The notes beneath the pieces were generated by a model. That model made no database searches and was not told where the DNA came from. It was given only the letters and a program-made list of their open reading frames with translations. A stretch of DNA of 64,000 nucleotides, taken from the NCBI RefSeq assembly GCF_015832195.1, contig NC_052018.1:27618115-27682114 (forward strand). The letters are read 5' to 3'. The DNA is from Motacilla alba alba. Lineage: Eukaryota; Chordata; Aves; Passeriformes; Motacillidae. A program made the position numbers and the translations under genes. Positions within the stretch are counted from its first letter, which is position 1. The number at the start of each line of letters is the position of its first letter. Below are positions 35,386-46,294 of the stretch, one piece after another.

Positions 35386-35702
35386 TGTCACCGTGATATT
35401 TTCTGAAAAATCTCTTCACCAGGATTTCTTCTCCTGGGAAGCTGAGAAGCCTCAGAGAAAAATGTAAATAATAATTATCTGATTCTCTTCTCCTGTGTTT
35501 GCTGCTTTGGAATGTGGTCTGGAGATTGTTTACCAACAGGTGCATGTTTGATTGATTCCATGTGAACTGTGTTGACTTAATGACCAATCACCGTCCAGCT
35601 GTGTGGAGGCTCTGAGGAGTCACGGGTTTTTATTTTTCATTTTTGATAAACCTTCTGATGTATCCTTTCTATTTCTTTAGTATAGTTTTAGTTTTGCATT
35701 CT

Positions 35703-35916
35703 TATAATATAATATAATATAATATAATATAATATAATATAATATAATATAATATAATATAATATAATATAATATAATATAATATAATATAATATAATAT
35801 AATATAATATAATATAATATAATATAATATAATCATATCATATCATATCATATCATATCATATCATATCATATCATATCATATCATATCATATCATATCA
35901 TATCATATATCATATC
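35703..35916. repeat. Compound pentanucleotide microsatellite (AATAT)n then (CATAT)n
   Basis: About 26 units of AATAT occupy 35703-35833, then about 16 units of CATAT to 35916, with one slip (TATATCATATC) near the end. The array starts where this LTR family normally has a short ATAATAT-type stretch, so it probably grew there. The switch from A to C in one register across all later units shows spread of a single variant by slippage. Confidence 0.95.
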
Positions 35917-35918
35917 AT

Positions 35919-35924
35919 AATAAA
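35919..35924 (+). promoter_or_regulatory. Poly(A) signal of the inner LTR
   Basis: AATAAA, two bases after the microsatellite and about 70 bp before the LTR end. Confidence 0.6.
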
Positions 35925-35995
35925 TCAGCCTTCTGAGAACATGGAGTAAGATTCTCATCTCTTCCTTCATCCTGGGGACCTTCACAAAGACCACA

Positions 35996-36001
35996 GAGAG
36001 C
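35996..36001. repeat. Target-site duplication, right copy
   Basis: GAGAGC, matching 35380-35385. Confidence 0.85.
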
Positions 36002-36197
36002 TCTCTCCTGCTGTCCACTGCAGACAACACAGTCCAGGAGCAGGAATGGCAGGGAGCTAGTTCAGTTTCTAACAAACTCTGCACTCCTTCTCTACTCCTT
36101 CACTGTCGGAACCAGTCTTAAAGGTGCAGAATTTAATATCCAGCATAAAAAGAACAGACAACTGGGGATACAAGCATCATAAAGTCACCCCAGGACA

Positions 36198-36852
36198 TCA
36201 TTATATAAAAGCAATTAAAAATTATAATTATATATATTTCTGTTTATACTATCTTTTATGTTAAAAATCCATAAGTGCATGTTCTAATAATTTCTTGGGG
36301 TTGCTAGAATAGCCATAAGAAAATTACTTTTGGAGAAAATAATCTTCTCTGGTTTGGTAATATCTATTTATGCTTTTAAACTGCTTCTTTTATTAGTAAT
36401 TTTTTATCATTTTAGTATAATTAGCTTAGGAGGAAGTCCATTTTGTTGTGGAGAAGAATATGTTCTCTTCCACTCTGTCTTTCATCTTGTCCAGTACTTT
36501 TAGCTCTGAGTATTTTTTTTTTCTCCTTAAGCAGTTCCCAAGAGGAATATTTTTAAAATTACTTTGAAAAACAGCAAAATAATAATTTCTAGACTGCAAT
36601 ATTTTTTCAGTCTTATCTTTTCAGTCTTATCTAAGTGGCAAATGTGATTTAAAGTGTGGTATTTTCTTTATTAAACTTCTAGGTATTTTATTTCCTGCTG
36701 CTGCGTGTATTGATTAAGATTTAAAATTCCCTCTTTTATTGATCAAGCCTTCAATGAATGAGTTTGTTTCAAAGGTCAGAATTCATCAAATTAAAATAAT
36801 TCAAAGGCCTTTCTCACAATTTTTAGACCCTAAAATAATTAGCTTATTTGGC

Positions 36853-36885
<33 letters not shown>

Positions 36886-37630
36886 CAAGTACACAAGACA
36901 TACTACAGCACAACTGCATTTTTTGGTGTTGATGTCACAATTGTGTAAAGAAGAAAATATATTTTTATAGAAAATAAAGAACTGTGGAAAAGAAAATACA
37001 TTAAATGGTGTCACCAAGCATCAGGTATCTAGATGGTTACAGGATAAAATTAGATTTTATGAATGAGAGGTAATAGCATTCTCACACTTATGAGCAGTAA
37101 GATGCTACCCAGTGTTTGGGAACAGCAAAACTCCTATATAACACAAGATAGAAACATTGTTTTATTGTCTTCAGGTTTAGAAAGATAAAGAAGATGCAGA
37201 GTACAGTGAGAGAATTAAAAATTGTTTTTGCAATTTAGAGAAGCAAAAGATATTTTACAAGAAAGAATATGTATTTATTTTTGTTGGCAATTTATTGACC
37301 TTACTTCTTTGGCAATCAGTTTTTAAATTCTTTCATGTTGGCTCATAGTTTCCATTCCTTCTCCTCTGTTCTTTGATTTTCTGTCAGGTATTTATTCTGT
37401 ATGAGTGTACTACAGCTATCAGTTAGGCTGATTTCCTTTTGTATTTCTGTAATGCTTTTTGTGATACTGAGGCAAAAAATAGTGATGAATATGAGAATGA
37501 CAAGAATAGTGTTAGTATCCAGGAAAGGTAACAGATTTTATTTTTTCCTCTCTATAATGTTTTCATTCTTAAATTCAGTAGAAACTATTTGGTTTAGTAT
37601 TCTTTCAAACAATATCCTTAAAATCTAAAC
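36198..37630. other. No gene seen; long T run
   Basis: A+T-rich DNA with a 14-bp tandem duplication (TTTTCAGTCTTATC) near 36605-36632 and a T29 run. No nameable element. Confidence 0.5.
36853..36881. repeat. T29 homopolymer
   Basis: Twenty-nine consecutive T. It could be a minus-strand poly(A) tail, but the sequence downstream is not a recognisable retrotransposed body. Confidence 0.9.
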
Positions 37631-37639
37631 TTTATAAGT

Positions 37640-38130
37640 CTTTGATGGAAAGTTAAATAAAACTCTAGCCAGTGTAGAAGGTGTAGCAAGATGATGGCAG
37701 TGGGGCCTGAGGTGGGCCCATGCTGGCCTCTGATGTTTCAAGTCAACCCACCCACCACGGGACACGGCTGAGCCCACAGGTGAGGGGGTACTGGCTTCAG
37801 GAAAACACAATTTAAAAATGGGGAAAAAATGTTAGATAGTGGAGGGACAACCAAATCAAAAATAATGAGGAGAAAAAAAAAAAGAACCAACAGCAAGGTG
37901 AGAGAAGAAATCTGGGAGGTAGTACTCCAGGCACTAGAGCAGGGATTCCTTTCAAGCATGTGGTGTGACCCTAAGTCAAATCTTGTTAGCCCATGACAGT
38001 AGCAGGCAAGGGACCTCTGTGTCTTTATGTGAACTCAAGAGCTTCTTCATCTCATTTTCTCCCCTGCCCTCCTGAAGATGGAGAGTGAGTGGCTGAGAGG
38101 GACTTTGTCAGCCAGACAATGTCAACCCAT
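37640..38130. mobile_element. Probable LTR-type interspersed repeat
   Basis: A G+C-richer block with GGGGCCTGAGGTGGGCCCAT at about 37705, GATAGTGGAGGGACAACC at about 37836 and an end block with CTCCCCTGCCCTCCTGAAGA, then GAGTGAGTGGCTGAGAGG and GTCAGCCAGACAATGTCAAC. The end block is characteristic of avian ERV LTR 3' ends, and the first parts look like a multi-copy bird sequence. Boundaries are approximate. The two open frames on the minus strand are motif-free. Confidence 0.45.
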
Positions 38131-38384
38131 TACAAACAGCAGATGTAACATAAAAGATGTAGGTAAAGCAGAATACAGAACATAAAATACCTTATATATG
38201 TATTTCCAGAATTACACTGATTTCAAATTCAGGAAGAAAAATCCTTTATGGCATCTCCATGACAAAAGAAAAGACAGCTTTGATGCAAGGCAGCACATTT
38301 TGATAATAAAAGAAAAATATATGTTCTTCCGATTGTGATTGAAATAATGAATGAAAGAGTGAAATTTCCCACAGAGACAACTTT

Positions 38385-38690
38385 TTTCAGGGCCTCAAGA
38401 GTAGCGCTAGGACACAGTGTCCCTGTTCAGCGCCTTCCCCCATTGCCCACACCCAGGACCCCACATCAGCCCCTGGGGGTGTCAGCTGGTGCTGCTGGGC
38501 CCATGAAGCTGAGCAAGGGCTGGCCTCCAGCCCCCACAACCCTGTCCTGTCTCCAGGCCATTGGCCCTGCTGAACAGGGCTCACTCTTTGGCTCAAGCTG
38601 AGCCTGTCCTCAGACTGTGCCCAGGGATGTGCCCAGAGCTGAGGCTTCCTTAGTGTCCCTACCACTGTCTGGTACCCGGCTGGGGTTCTT
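38385..38690. repeat. G+C-rich block, probable repeat
   Basis: This sharply G+C-rich block lies in A+T-rich DNA directly left of an LTR fragment. It has 88- and 123-codon overlapping frames on opposite strands, rich in Pro, Gly and Ser with no domain. I suspect a multi-copy avian repeat, from memory of similar sequence. A CpG-poor composition makes a CpG-island promoter unlikely. Confidence 0.4.
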
Positions 38691-39069
38691 TGTCCCCACC
38701 TTCCCCAGCAAGTAGGCAAGATTTTGGGAAGGAGAACTGGAACTGATATGCACATCACATGACATTGTGCTCAAGTATAAGAGCTCATGGAAAGGAGGAG
38801 GAAAGTGGCATTTTCATGGCTGCATTGCTTGTGTTACCAAGTAATTTTACCCATGCTAAGGTGCTGGTTTCCTGGGATAGGCTGAGCATATATCTGCTGA
38901 TGTTAAGCAGTGAATGAATTCCTTATTTTTCTTTGCTTCTATATATATCTTTAGTTAACCTGCTAAACTGTTTTTTGCCTCACTTTTGCTGTTCTGGTTC
39001 TCTCCCTCATCCCACGGGAGTGGCATAACAGGATGGAAACTTAGCTACCAGCTGGGGTCAACCTACCAT
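38690..39069 (+). mobile_element. ERVL-type LTR fragment, 3' two-thirds
   Basis: Landmarks in order match a widespread bird LTR: CACATGACATTGTGCTCAAG, GTATAAGAGCTC (TATA-like, about 38775), TACCAAGTAATTTTACCCATG, GGTTTCCTGGGATAGGCTGA, AAGCAGTGAATGAATTCCTT, CTGCTAAACTGTTTTTTGCC, CACTTTTGCTGTTCTGG, CTCCCTCATCCCACGGGAG and TTAGCTACCAGCTGGGGTCA. The end is near 39069. The 5' third is missing or replaced by the G+C-rich block. No target duplication. Old copy. Confidence 0.75.
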
Positions 39070-40312
39070 AGGCCATAATTTTCCCGGCTACATAAAATAA
39101 TTTGGTATTGTGCTACAATGAGTATAAAGCTACAAAGTCTGCACAAGTAATATATGAGTCTAGAAAGATTTATGGAGAAGTAATTAGATAGTATCACAAA
39201 CAAGAAATGAGATCTCTTAGTAAAAAGTGATAAATTTATACTAGATTTTATAAGAAAATACTTTTATGGACTTGTACATATTGGCAGACCCTAGAGATCT
39301 TTTTGTAAGGATTCACATTCTTGTTTTACGTATGAAATGGAAAATACATATTTTCAAGACAGTTTGCTTCCTGGGTGTTTTTAGCACATTAGCTTATGAT
39401 CTACATGCAGAATATCAATTCTTCTAAGGGATGAATTGAAATGCATTTTGCCTTCTCCTCCTAGTGCAAGGAGCCCATCACTACTTGTTTACATGCCTTT
39501 GTAATTAATACACCCACCCCTCGTAGGCCAAGTAACTGAGGTTCTTTTTAGTAGAAATCCTTGGGGCAGACTAGAGTGAAATAACAGTGACTGGCCAGTG
39601 CATATGCACATATCTATCAAAGAAAGAAAGAGAAAGATAAGATAAGCATAGATAGTGCAGAGGAAAAATGCAAGGTGACAGGACCAAGAATGCCCATTGA
39701 CTCAAACAGATTTGACTTCTGGGAGCTGACATTGTTTCCTTGACTTTAAACAGGTGTATCTCATCCTACATTACTTAACTTAGCCACTTAGCCCGACTAC
39801 TGACTGCTGTTCATCCTTGTAGTGCAGTTATTCTGACCTTAATGAAGCCAAATTCATCATCACTAAAAGGATGCTTACTTATGAAAAGTGCATGTGTTGA
39901 AAACTTAAAACCTTTATGAATACATATATCAAGAGATAGATATAGATATATATAAACTTTATATGAATAATATTTTCTGTGCTATTGCAGATGATAAAGT
40001 GATAAAGAGAAAGCAAAAAATTTTAAAACTGGACTAAAAAAAAAGGAAGTTGGTATTGCTGTATTCAGGAACAGTATGTTCACATGAGTTTCTTAACTTT
40101 CTAAATACAGGGTTAACAGTTGTCCAGGTTCTATATCTTTCTGTCCAAGGTGAAACTCAGGAGCACGATTGACCTAATTTTTCTGGATTCAGTTTGCACA
40201 CATTCTGCCTTAATAGCAAGATCTCTATGCCTACCACAAGCCATACTATTCACACAAATCTTCATCTAAAAGAAATGATGTGTAGAGATGAGAAAGAGTG
40301 TGCTAATCAAAA
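39070..40312. other. No gene seen
   Basis: Unique A+T-rich DNA with an AAAG/AGAT-rich patch near 39617-39645. No open frame of note. Confidence 0.55.
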
Positions 40313-40605
40313 AGTAGAATAGAATCATAGCAACAGAATATGCTAGGTTGGAACCCATCAGAATCATTGAGTTAAACTCCTGGCCGTGTGCAGGACGGTC
40401 ACACCATGTGTGCCTGAAAGCACTATCCAGATGCTTCTTGAACTCAGGCAGGCTGGTGCCGTGACCACTACTTCCCTGAGGAGTCTGTTCCAGTGCTCAA
40501 TCACCTTCTGGGTGAAAAACCTTTTCCTGATCTCCAGCCTAAACCTCCCCTCTCAAGCTGTTTCCTCAAGTCTTGTCACTGGTCATGGAAATGAAGATAT
40601 TGATA
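40313..40605 (-). mobile_element. CR1 LINE 3'-end fragment, minus strand
   Basis: The plus-strand sequence opens AGAATAGAATCATAGCAACAG, the complement of the CR1 terminal ATTCTATG repeat. It continues with GCTAGGTTGGAACCCATCAG, CTTGAACTCAGGCAGGCTGG, CCACTACTTCCCTGAGGAGT, CTGTTCCAGTGCTCAATCAC, AAAAACCTTTTCCTGATCTC and TAAACCTCCCCTCTCAAGC. This is the classic CR1 3' region in reverse and is moderately well preserved. An 83-codon frame in it is not a gene. Confidence 0.92.
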
Positions 40606-42313
40606 CCTGCCCCTCTGCTTACGAATCAAAGACATGACTATACATGGATATAAAATGGAATTCAGGGTAATTTTTCCTAATCCAACATTCAATTCCCTGC
40701 CCACTGGAGGCACAGTTTCATCAGTATCCTACTGTCACTCTCTGTCTGAACACTTCTTCCGATATGAAGATACAAATGAAAAGTATTGCTATTTAAGGCT
40801 CTTCCAAAACATCCAGTTTGATAACTTATTGAAAGAGGTTTGGTTTTATTTTTGTGTCTGTGTGATAAATAAAAAAGGCAGAAGGAGTAGTAATGGGGTT
40901 CTTAAAATTTTTAAGCTTATATAAATGGTTGTGAGCTGTTTCACTTAATTTGTATGTGCTTCTTGTTCGGCGCTATTTCTAAACAATGTATTAACACCCT
41001 TCAAAATTATTTTTACTGACTGGGCCTGGGAAGAGTTTAAATAGATTGATTGTGAGTCAGTAGATAAGTTTTTATTTTATTTTTTTATTATATGCAATAA
41101 TGCAGCTGCTTGTTTTATCTCACTAGTGCTAGGACACATATTTCAAAAGAATCTCCAATGACATCTACATGCAAAACTCAAATACAAAACCTGAATAGCA
41201 TTAATGTGATGCAGTATACTTTTACACATCAAAAAGTCACATATCCATTCCTACAAAAAAATCCTACAAAAATGTTGTTCAATTTATTGCACTACAGGTA
41301 AGTTCCTATTTACTTATATTTCATAGAGTTTTGCAGTTAAATTGACTGTCGTATCTGGGTCTCATTCGAAGAAATGAGGAAAAGGAAAAACTGTATATTT
41401 TCATCTCAAAGGATTAAAGGAAAGAATTAAGATATAATTCATTATATCAGTCGCTGGTCTTTTAAAAAAGTTATATATTTTTGACTCTTTAGAATGACAG
41501 CCTCTGATACAAATGCTGGAATAATTTTGATTTGTGAGATATTAGGTAAATATGTTTTATTTGCTTGTCCTAGTAGTCCTTGAGAGCTAGATCCTAAAAT
41601 AAAGAAATCCTTATTCATAAGGAAACAGCCCATCTACATATTCTTCTACAATAACATTTTCCCTTTTCCCCAAATTCACCCAACAAACTGTTAGGAAGAC
41701 ATGAATAAATGTCTCTATATGTTTCGCTGACCTCTATACTTTTGTCAAATTGATATATTAGTTCATAAATGGCAGGTAAAATTTAAAGACTAAGTAGACA
41801 CTTTGGCTCCTAATGAACAGTAGCTAAGTAAAAAATTGCTGTGCACTTTGTTTCTACAACAAAGAAAAAATAGCATTCACTGGCCGTGTGGTCAGTATGC
41901 TTGGCTGCTCTGCAGTACAGATGGTGTATTACGGTACAAACAAGATTAGAAAAGGTTAGATGACTTTGTTTCCTCAAGATCCCCAGTTTGGTGCTTTACA
42001 ATAAGCTATAAAAAATATCATAAAATCTTTGAATGAGATTCACTGGAAGAATTTTTATTCAGTGCCTTATTGGTAAGTATTGGTTCAAGGTGTGCAGGGA
42101 GTTCTCAGGAAAATGGTGTTCCAAATATTCAAAAACATTTTCTCTTTCTTTCTTACTTGGTTGTTTGCTCTCTCTCTATTTCTTTCTTTCTCTCATTCTC
42201 CCTTTTTTCCTTTCATTCTCTCTTTCTCTAAATTGTATTCTGTAGCAGCAAACAATATTTGATATGCTTTTTTCATTGTCTCCATGTTAATTTCTTTTTA
42301 TTTCTCATTGTAG
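40606..42313. other. No gene seen
   Basis: A+T-rich, with open frames of at most 96 codons and no motif. A CT-rich patch lies at 42130-42235. Confidence 0.5.
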
Positions 42314-42577
42314 CACACAGAGCTTTAATTCAGAGACAATACATAATAAGGTGGCATACCACCAGATAAATTAGGTATCTGGAAAAGATATCATGCCAAA
42401 CTATCCTTTAGCACAAAGTTGTACCTTGAAGGAATGTCCAAGTCTTTAAAAAGCTTTTCTGTTAGCTTCAATGAAAGACCACCTGAAGGCAAGACCTGCT
42501 CTCAGCAGATGCTTGATACCTTGGAGGATGAAGCTTTACTGAATATTTCATCAATGATAGGAGCTCTTTTTCATACG
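42314..42577 (+). other. Weak candidate exon with 77-codon open stretch
   Basis: A strong-looking splice acceptor (long T/C tract, then TCTCATTGTAG ending at 42313) precedes this segment, and ACG|GTATGA gives a possible donor after 42577. One frame is open from 42350 to the stop at 42581 (77 codons). It reads LSFSTKLYLEGMSKSLKSF and NERPPEGKTCSQQMLDTLED, a composition more protein-like than its surroundings. However, two stops precede 42350 in that frame and the other frames are closed, so the whole segment cannot be an internal coding exon. It might be a noncoding or terminal exon, a pseudogene scrap or chance. I do not recognise the peptide. Confidence 0.2.
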
Positions 42578-42583
42578 GTATGA

Positions 42584-45450
42584 GATTTAATACCTGTTTC
42601 TAACAATTGCTCAGTCCATCTATCTGACCATAGCATTTCTGCAGTTGTGAGTCTGGAGTGTGATTACTTCTTTTTATGGTCATCATATATCTTACCGTAA
42701 GTCACAGTGTGCTAACTAAATTGTTCTTTTCAGATGGTTTTCTTGGCATCAGATTTTTTAAAATATCATTTTTGGTCAATCAATAGCCACATCTTCTAGT
42801 ATTTTGTTTAAAAGATAGAAAATATCTTAACTCCTACATTTTTACTTCATCAATAAAAGGCTACATAAATAAATATAGATTATTAATTGTGTCATTAAAA
42901 AAGGAGTGGGAAAGCTGACACAAGGAAATTAAGGCAAAGAGTGTTGTTGCAATAAAAGATTACATATAAGTGGTGCTTATTTCTAATTTCAGGACATTTA
43001 AAGAATCCAGGGTTCAATATGATCAATTCAAACTGTGGTGCTGAAAATAGCAAAAGACACCCCACAGTTAGTCAGAAATATTGATTATTAGAGTTTACTG
43101 AATAGTGGCTCAGTCTTTGTCTGCTTAAAATCCCCATTCCTTCTGTTAAGCTCTCCCAGTATGATACTATTTCTTATAGAAAAGTGACCTTTAAACTATA
43201 AAATACCTTTAAAATTATGTGCAGAGCTCTCATTGACTTAAAAGGGAGTTCTGAGTGCAGTTGAATGTAGCTCACAAACATGGCAGGAGACAGTTAGCTG
43301 GGGCTTCTTTGTGAGGTTTCCTTAATTCAGATAACCCTTTGGGGATTTATATGCAGATGCAGAGATGGATGACAAGCAAAAAATATTAAAATTATTTTTG
43401 TTTTGTTCTGGTTTGGGTTTTTTAATGAAAAATAGTATTATCTAAAATAACTAATGCTCAAAAATAAGAATATTATAATAATTTTCATAGGATGTAATTA
43501 ACCATTTTTACCATTGCTGAGCTTCTTTTTGACCAATACAAATGAAATTGTCAGAGAATCTCATGATTTTATTGCAATTGAAAACAAGTAATTATTGTAA
43601 AATCAAGATCATTAACTTTGTTTATCTGAATTTAGCATGACAAAAAGCAATGCACCATTATGGTAAAAAAATATCAGTTTGTGAATCCTAAAAATACATC
43701 TCCCCAGACACATGCTTTGCATTCTATTGTATTTGCTTTATTTATTCCTTTTAAAAATCTTTTTGCCTTATTATGACAAGTTTTATTTTAAATAATAGGA
43801 TAAATCCTTACATATAGGTAGTATTCTTTAATTCTTTAATTTTATTCTGTAATTCTTACATATATTTCTTTGTGGTTTCAAATTCACATCAAAGCATACT
43901 GTGCAACACCAGTCATAGCATTACTACAGTTTGATGTTTGATTTTTCACTTTTTTATGAAATAAAAATATTTGTAGAAAAGAGTCCTAAAGAAAAAAAAC
44001 AAAAAACAAACAAACAAACAAAAAACAACCAAAACCAACCTTTATTTTCATTTTTAATTGGCAAACAAGCTCACTACATTTCTAAAGAAAAAATAAACTC
44101 TACATATCAGCATACCTGCAATAGAATTTTTTTACCTCAGACTTAAAAGTCCAGAACTTTACTTTCATATCTTTGATGTGAAAGTAACTTGGCAGTTATT
44201 TGTGAAACACCAATCCTTTTCATGGGGGAGCAGAAAAAGTAACAGAGAAGGCCTTGAGAGTCATTGCACAGTGATTATTGATTTCTTGTGCAGTCACAAA
44301 TCCTGTTAAATTCAGGGACTACTTTGCTTTAATATAAGAAATCCTATCATACACTAGGAGTGTACATACACCATGTACACATACATGGAGAAATTTGGCC
44401 AAAAAAAGTACTAAATACTAGAAAACTTGATATCCAGATACTATATTTTTGTCTTTAATGTATTTCTTAAGTCCTACGTGTCCTGTAAAATGGGGATATT
44501 TCACAGGATTTGCCATTTATGATAGTAAATGATGCACTTGAACTGTAAGGATGAATGGCCCAAGAGAAGCAGTATAAAGTGACTAATTCTGTAGATATGC
44601 TAGTGCTTCTTGCTTAGGCACCAAGTTTTCCTAAAATTTTAAAAGCCAAGTGAAATAATTCTCCTCAATTAGGTGTTAATGTTCCCTATAATATTGGTGG
44701 AGGGAATTTGACTGCACAGAACATTTAAGAGAGGGCTAATACCAGTTTTTGATTTTTCTGCCTCATTTTTAGTTATTTTGCTGGTTATTCCCGTTTTTTT
44801 TTCTTTGATACATTATATGACTTTTCATGGTATGCAGTATCACAGTTTACAAAATGCATATTAATTAAATGTGCCTCTGTCTTCAATTTTACTACTCCAT
44901 TTTATTACAGAAGCACAGCTGGAGTTTGAATGACTGAAATTGTGAAGGCTTTTAATGTAATGCATTGCTCTGTACAATAATTTAATTTATGAAACATGAC
45001 TCACTTATTTTTTAATTCAGCCTTTCTCTGAAGAACATCTTCTTGATGGAAAGACAAAGCCAAATTGTACTGTGTTATCATTCATAAATCATACTTTCTT
45101 TTCAAATCTAATTAAATATGAAGTGTCACTAGAATATTGTAAAAAGCTTATTTCTTAGTACTTACACATTTTCTTCCTGTCAGTTATCATTAAAAATATT
45201 TTTATTTTTTCAAGGCAGTGACTTAATATAACTTTTGCAACATAATCTGATTATTGCAAATTTTATTTCTTGTCTCTGTTTTTATATTGAGTCACAGTTT
45301 TCCAGCTTGGTAATTGGAAACCAGCTCTTTAACTCTTCATGGTTTTTGTTTCTTTCATTTTTTTAAAGTATTTTTCTCCATTTTTCTAATGGAGTATCAA
45401 TGTTATGTTGCTTGACATTTTTGTAACAAACCTGTAGGCTTGTTAAAATA
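42584..45450. other. No gene seen
   Basis: A+T-rich DNA with a CAAA-rich patch at 43985-44035. No recognised element. Confidence 0.55.
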
Positions 45451-45459
45451 ATAAAATTT

Positions 45460-45740
45460 CACCTGGATGTGGAGATCCTCTCCATCCTTTGGTACAGCCT
45501 GTTTTCTCTCATCCATGTGGCCATGAATGATATTGCCAGGGGAGACTCAGAGAATATCATCAGGAAGCACAGAATCCAGGGAGCTAGTGTGAAAGGCAGG
45601 GGAGCCCAGGTGATGGTGGGTTTGAACCATCATTCAAAAGCTCGTGGTGAAATGGAGAAGCTTGAACAACGCTGGATGCATCTTGTGAGTCAGTGCCTGG
45701 CTCCAGACGTTGCTGCTGGAATGACTGTGGCTTAACAATC
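45460..45740 (+). mobile_element. Probable CR1 ORF1 (esterase domain) fragment
   Basis: A frame of 88 codons at 45469-45735 contains LIHVAMNDIARGDSENI and VKGRGAQVMV. CR1 ORF1 proteins carry an SGNH/GDSL-type esterase domain with the wording HVGTNDIARG...VKGMGAQVVF, so both position and order fit. The usual HVGTND reads HVAMND, so the conserved Gly is replaced while the Asn-Asp pair remains. The region around it has no CR1 body, so it is an isolated ORF1 scrap, unusual because most CR1 pieces keep the 3' end. Assignment is from family wording and needs a database comparison. Confidence 0.6.
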
Positions 45741-46294
45741 ACAACACTCTCACTGAGCAGCAAAAACATATAAAGAGAAATAGGATCTAGATGACAAACA
45801 GGGCCAAAACCCAGTTAATTAGTCAAAAACTTAGGAGAGGTTTTAATAGGTTTGTGAAAAAATGATGAATAAATACTGAAGAGTAGTTAATATACCAGAC
45901 ACAGTGAGAAAGTAACCAGGAAATGGTATTATGTAAGTGGCTGTCACATTTCTAAGAAATTAGTGTAAAGGGACACTCATCTTTCAATCCTGCTTGCAAA
46001 TTTACAGTATGGAAAAAAACAACATGGAATTAGAGCTCTGTATGTATGTTTGTTCAGAGCATTCTTCCCTTTGGGAACAGAGAGACATAGTAGGGTAGAC
46101 TGCTAACAAATGTGTTCATATATTTAAACTTTATATTTAAACTTTTGAGAAAATACAGGCAGAGAAGATGAAGAGTTGTTCCATTCCATGCATGGGTACA
46201 GCTTCAGTGTGTTTTCCCTTTCTAGAGGGTGCTGTGACAGTTGAGAACAAATACTTCACTTATAGCTGCCTATCTCATTTTGAAAAGTTTCCGA

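Larger units (their letters stand above)
35386..35995 (+). mobile_element. Inner solo LTR with exact 6-bp target duplication
   Basis: It begins TGTCACCGTGATATT and ends CACAAAGACCACA, so TG...CA. GAGAGC occurs directly before it (35380-35385) and directly after it (35996-36001), an exact 6-bp duplication, typical of class II-like (beta/alpharetroviral) integration. Internal marks such as CTGTGTTTGCTGCTTTGGAATGTGG (split here as family wording), GACTTAATGACCAATCACCG, AGTCACGGGTTTTTATT and GCCTTCTGAGAACATGGAGT match a passerine LTR that I recognise. AATAAA is at 35919-35924. A 215-bp pentanucleotide array lies just upstream of this signal and makes the LTR longer than the usual form. Confidence 0.9.
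34974..36197 (-). mobile_element. Outer ERV LTR, interrupted by a second LTR
   Basis: The left end TGTCCTGGTTTAG and right end CACCCCAGGACA form an 8-bp perfect inverted repeat (TGTCCTGG/CCAGGACA) with TG...CA ends. The body is 34974-35385 plus 36002-36197, about 0.6 kb without the insert. TTTATT at 35057-35062 gives a minus-strand AATAAA about 85 bp from the left end, so the LTR is oriented minus. The flanks GTATT and TCATT match at only three of five bases, consistent with age. The insert splits it at 35386-35995. I recognise the start as a common songbird LTR type. Confidence 0.75.

Noticed and set aside
35703..35916. Pentanucleotide array considered as a satellite or CRISPR-like array
   Set aside because: The units are 5 bp with no spacers, inside an LTR in a vertebrate genome. 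It is a microsatellite.
36853..36881. T29 run as the tail of a minus-strand processed pseudogene
   Set aside because: No transcript-like body or target duplication can be recognised next to it.
38335..38758. 88- and 123-codon frames on opposite strands in a G+C-rich block
   Set aside because: They overlap antisense and are low-complexity Pro/Gly/Ser. The block looks like a repeat, not an exon.
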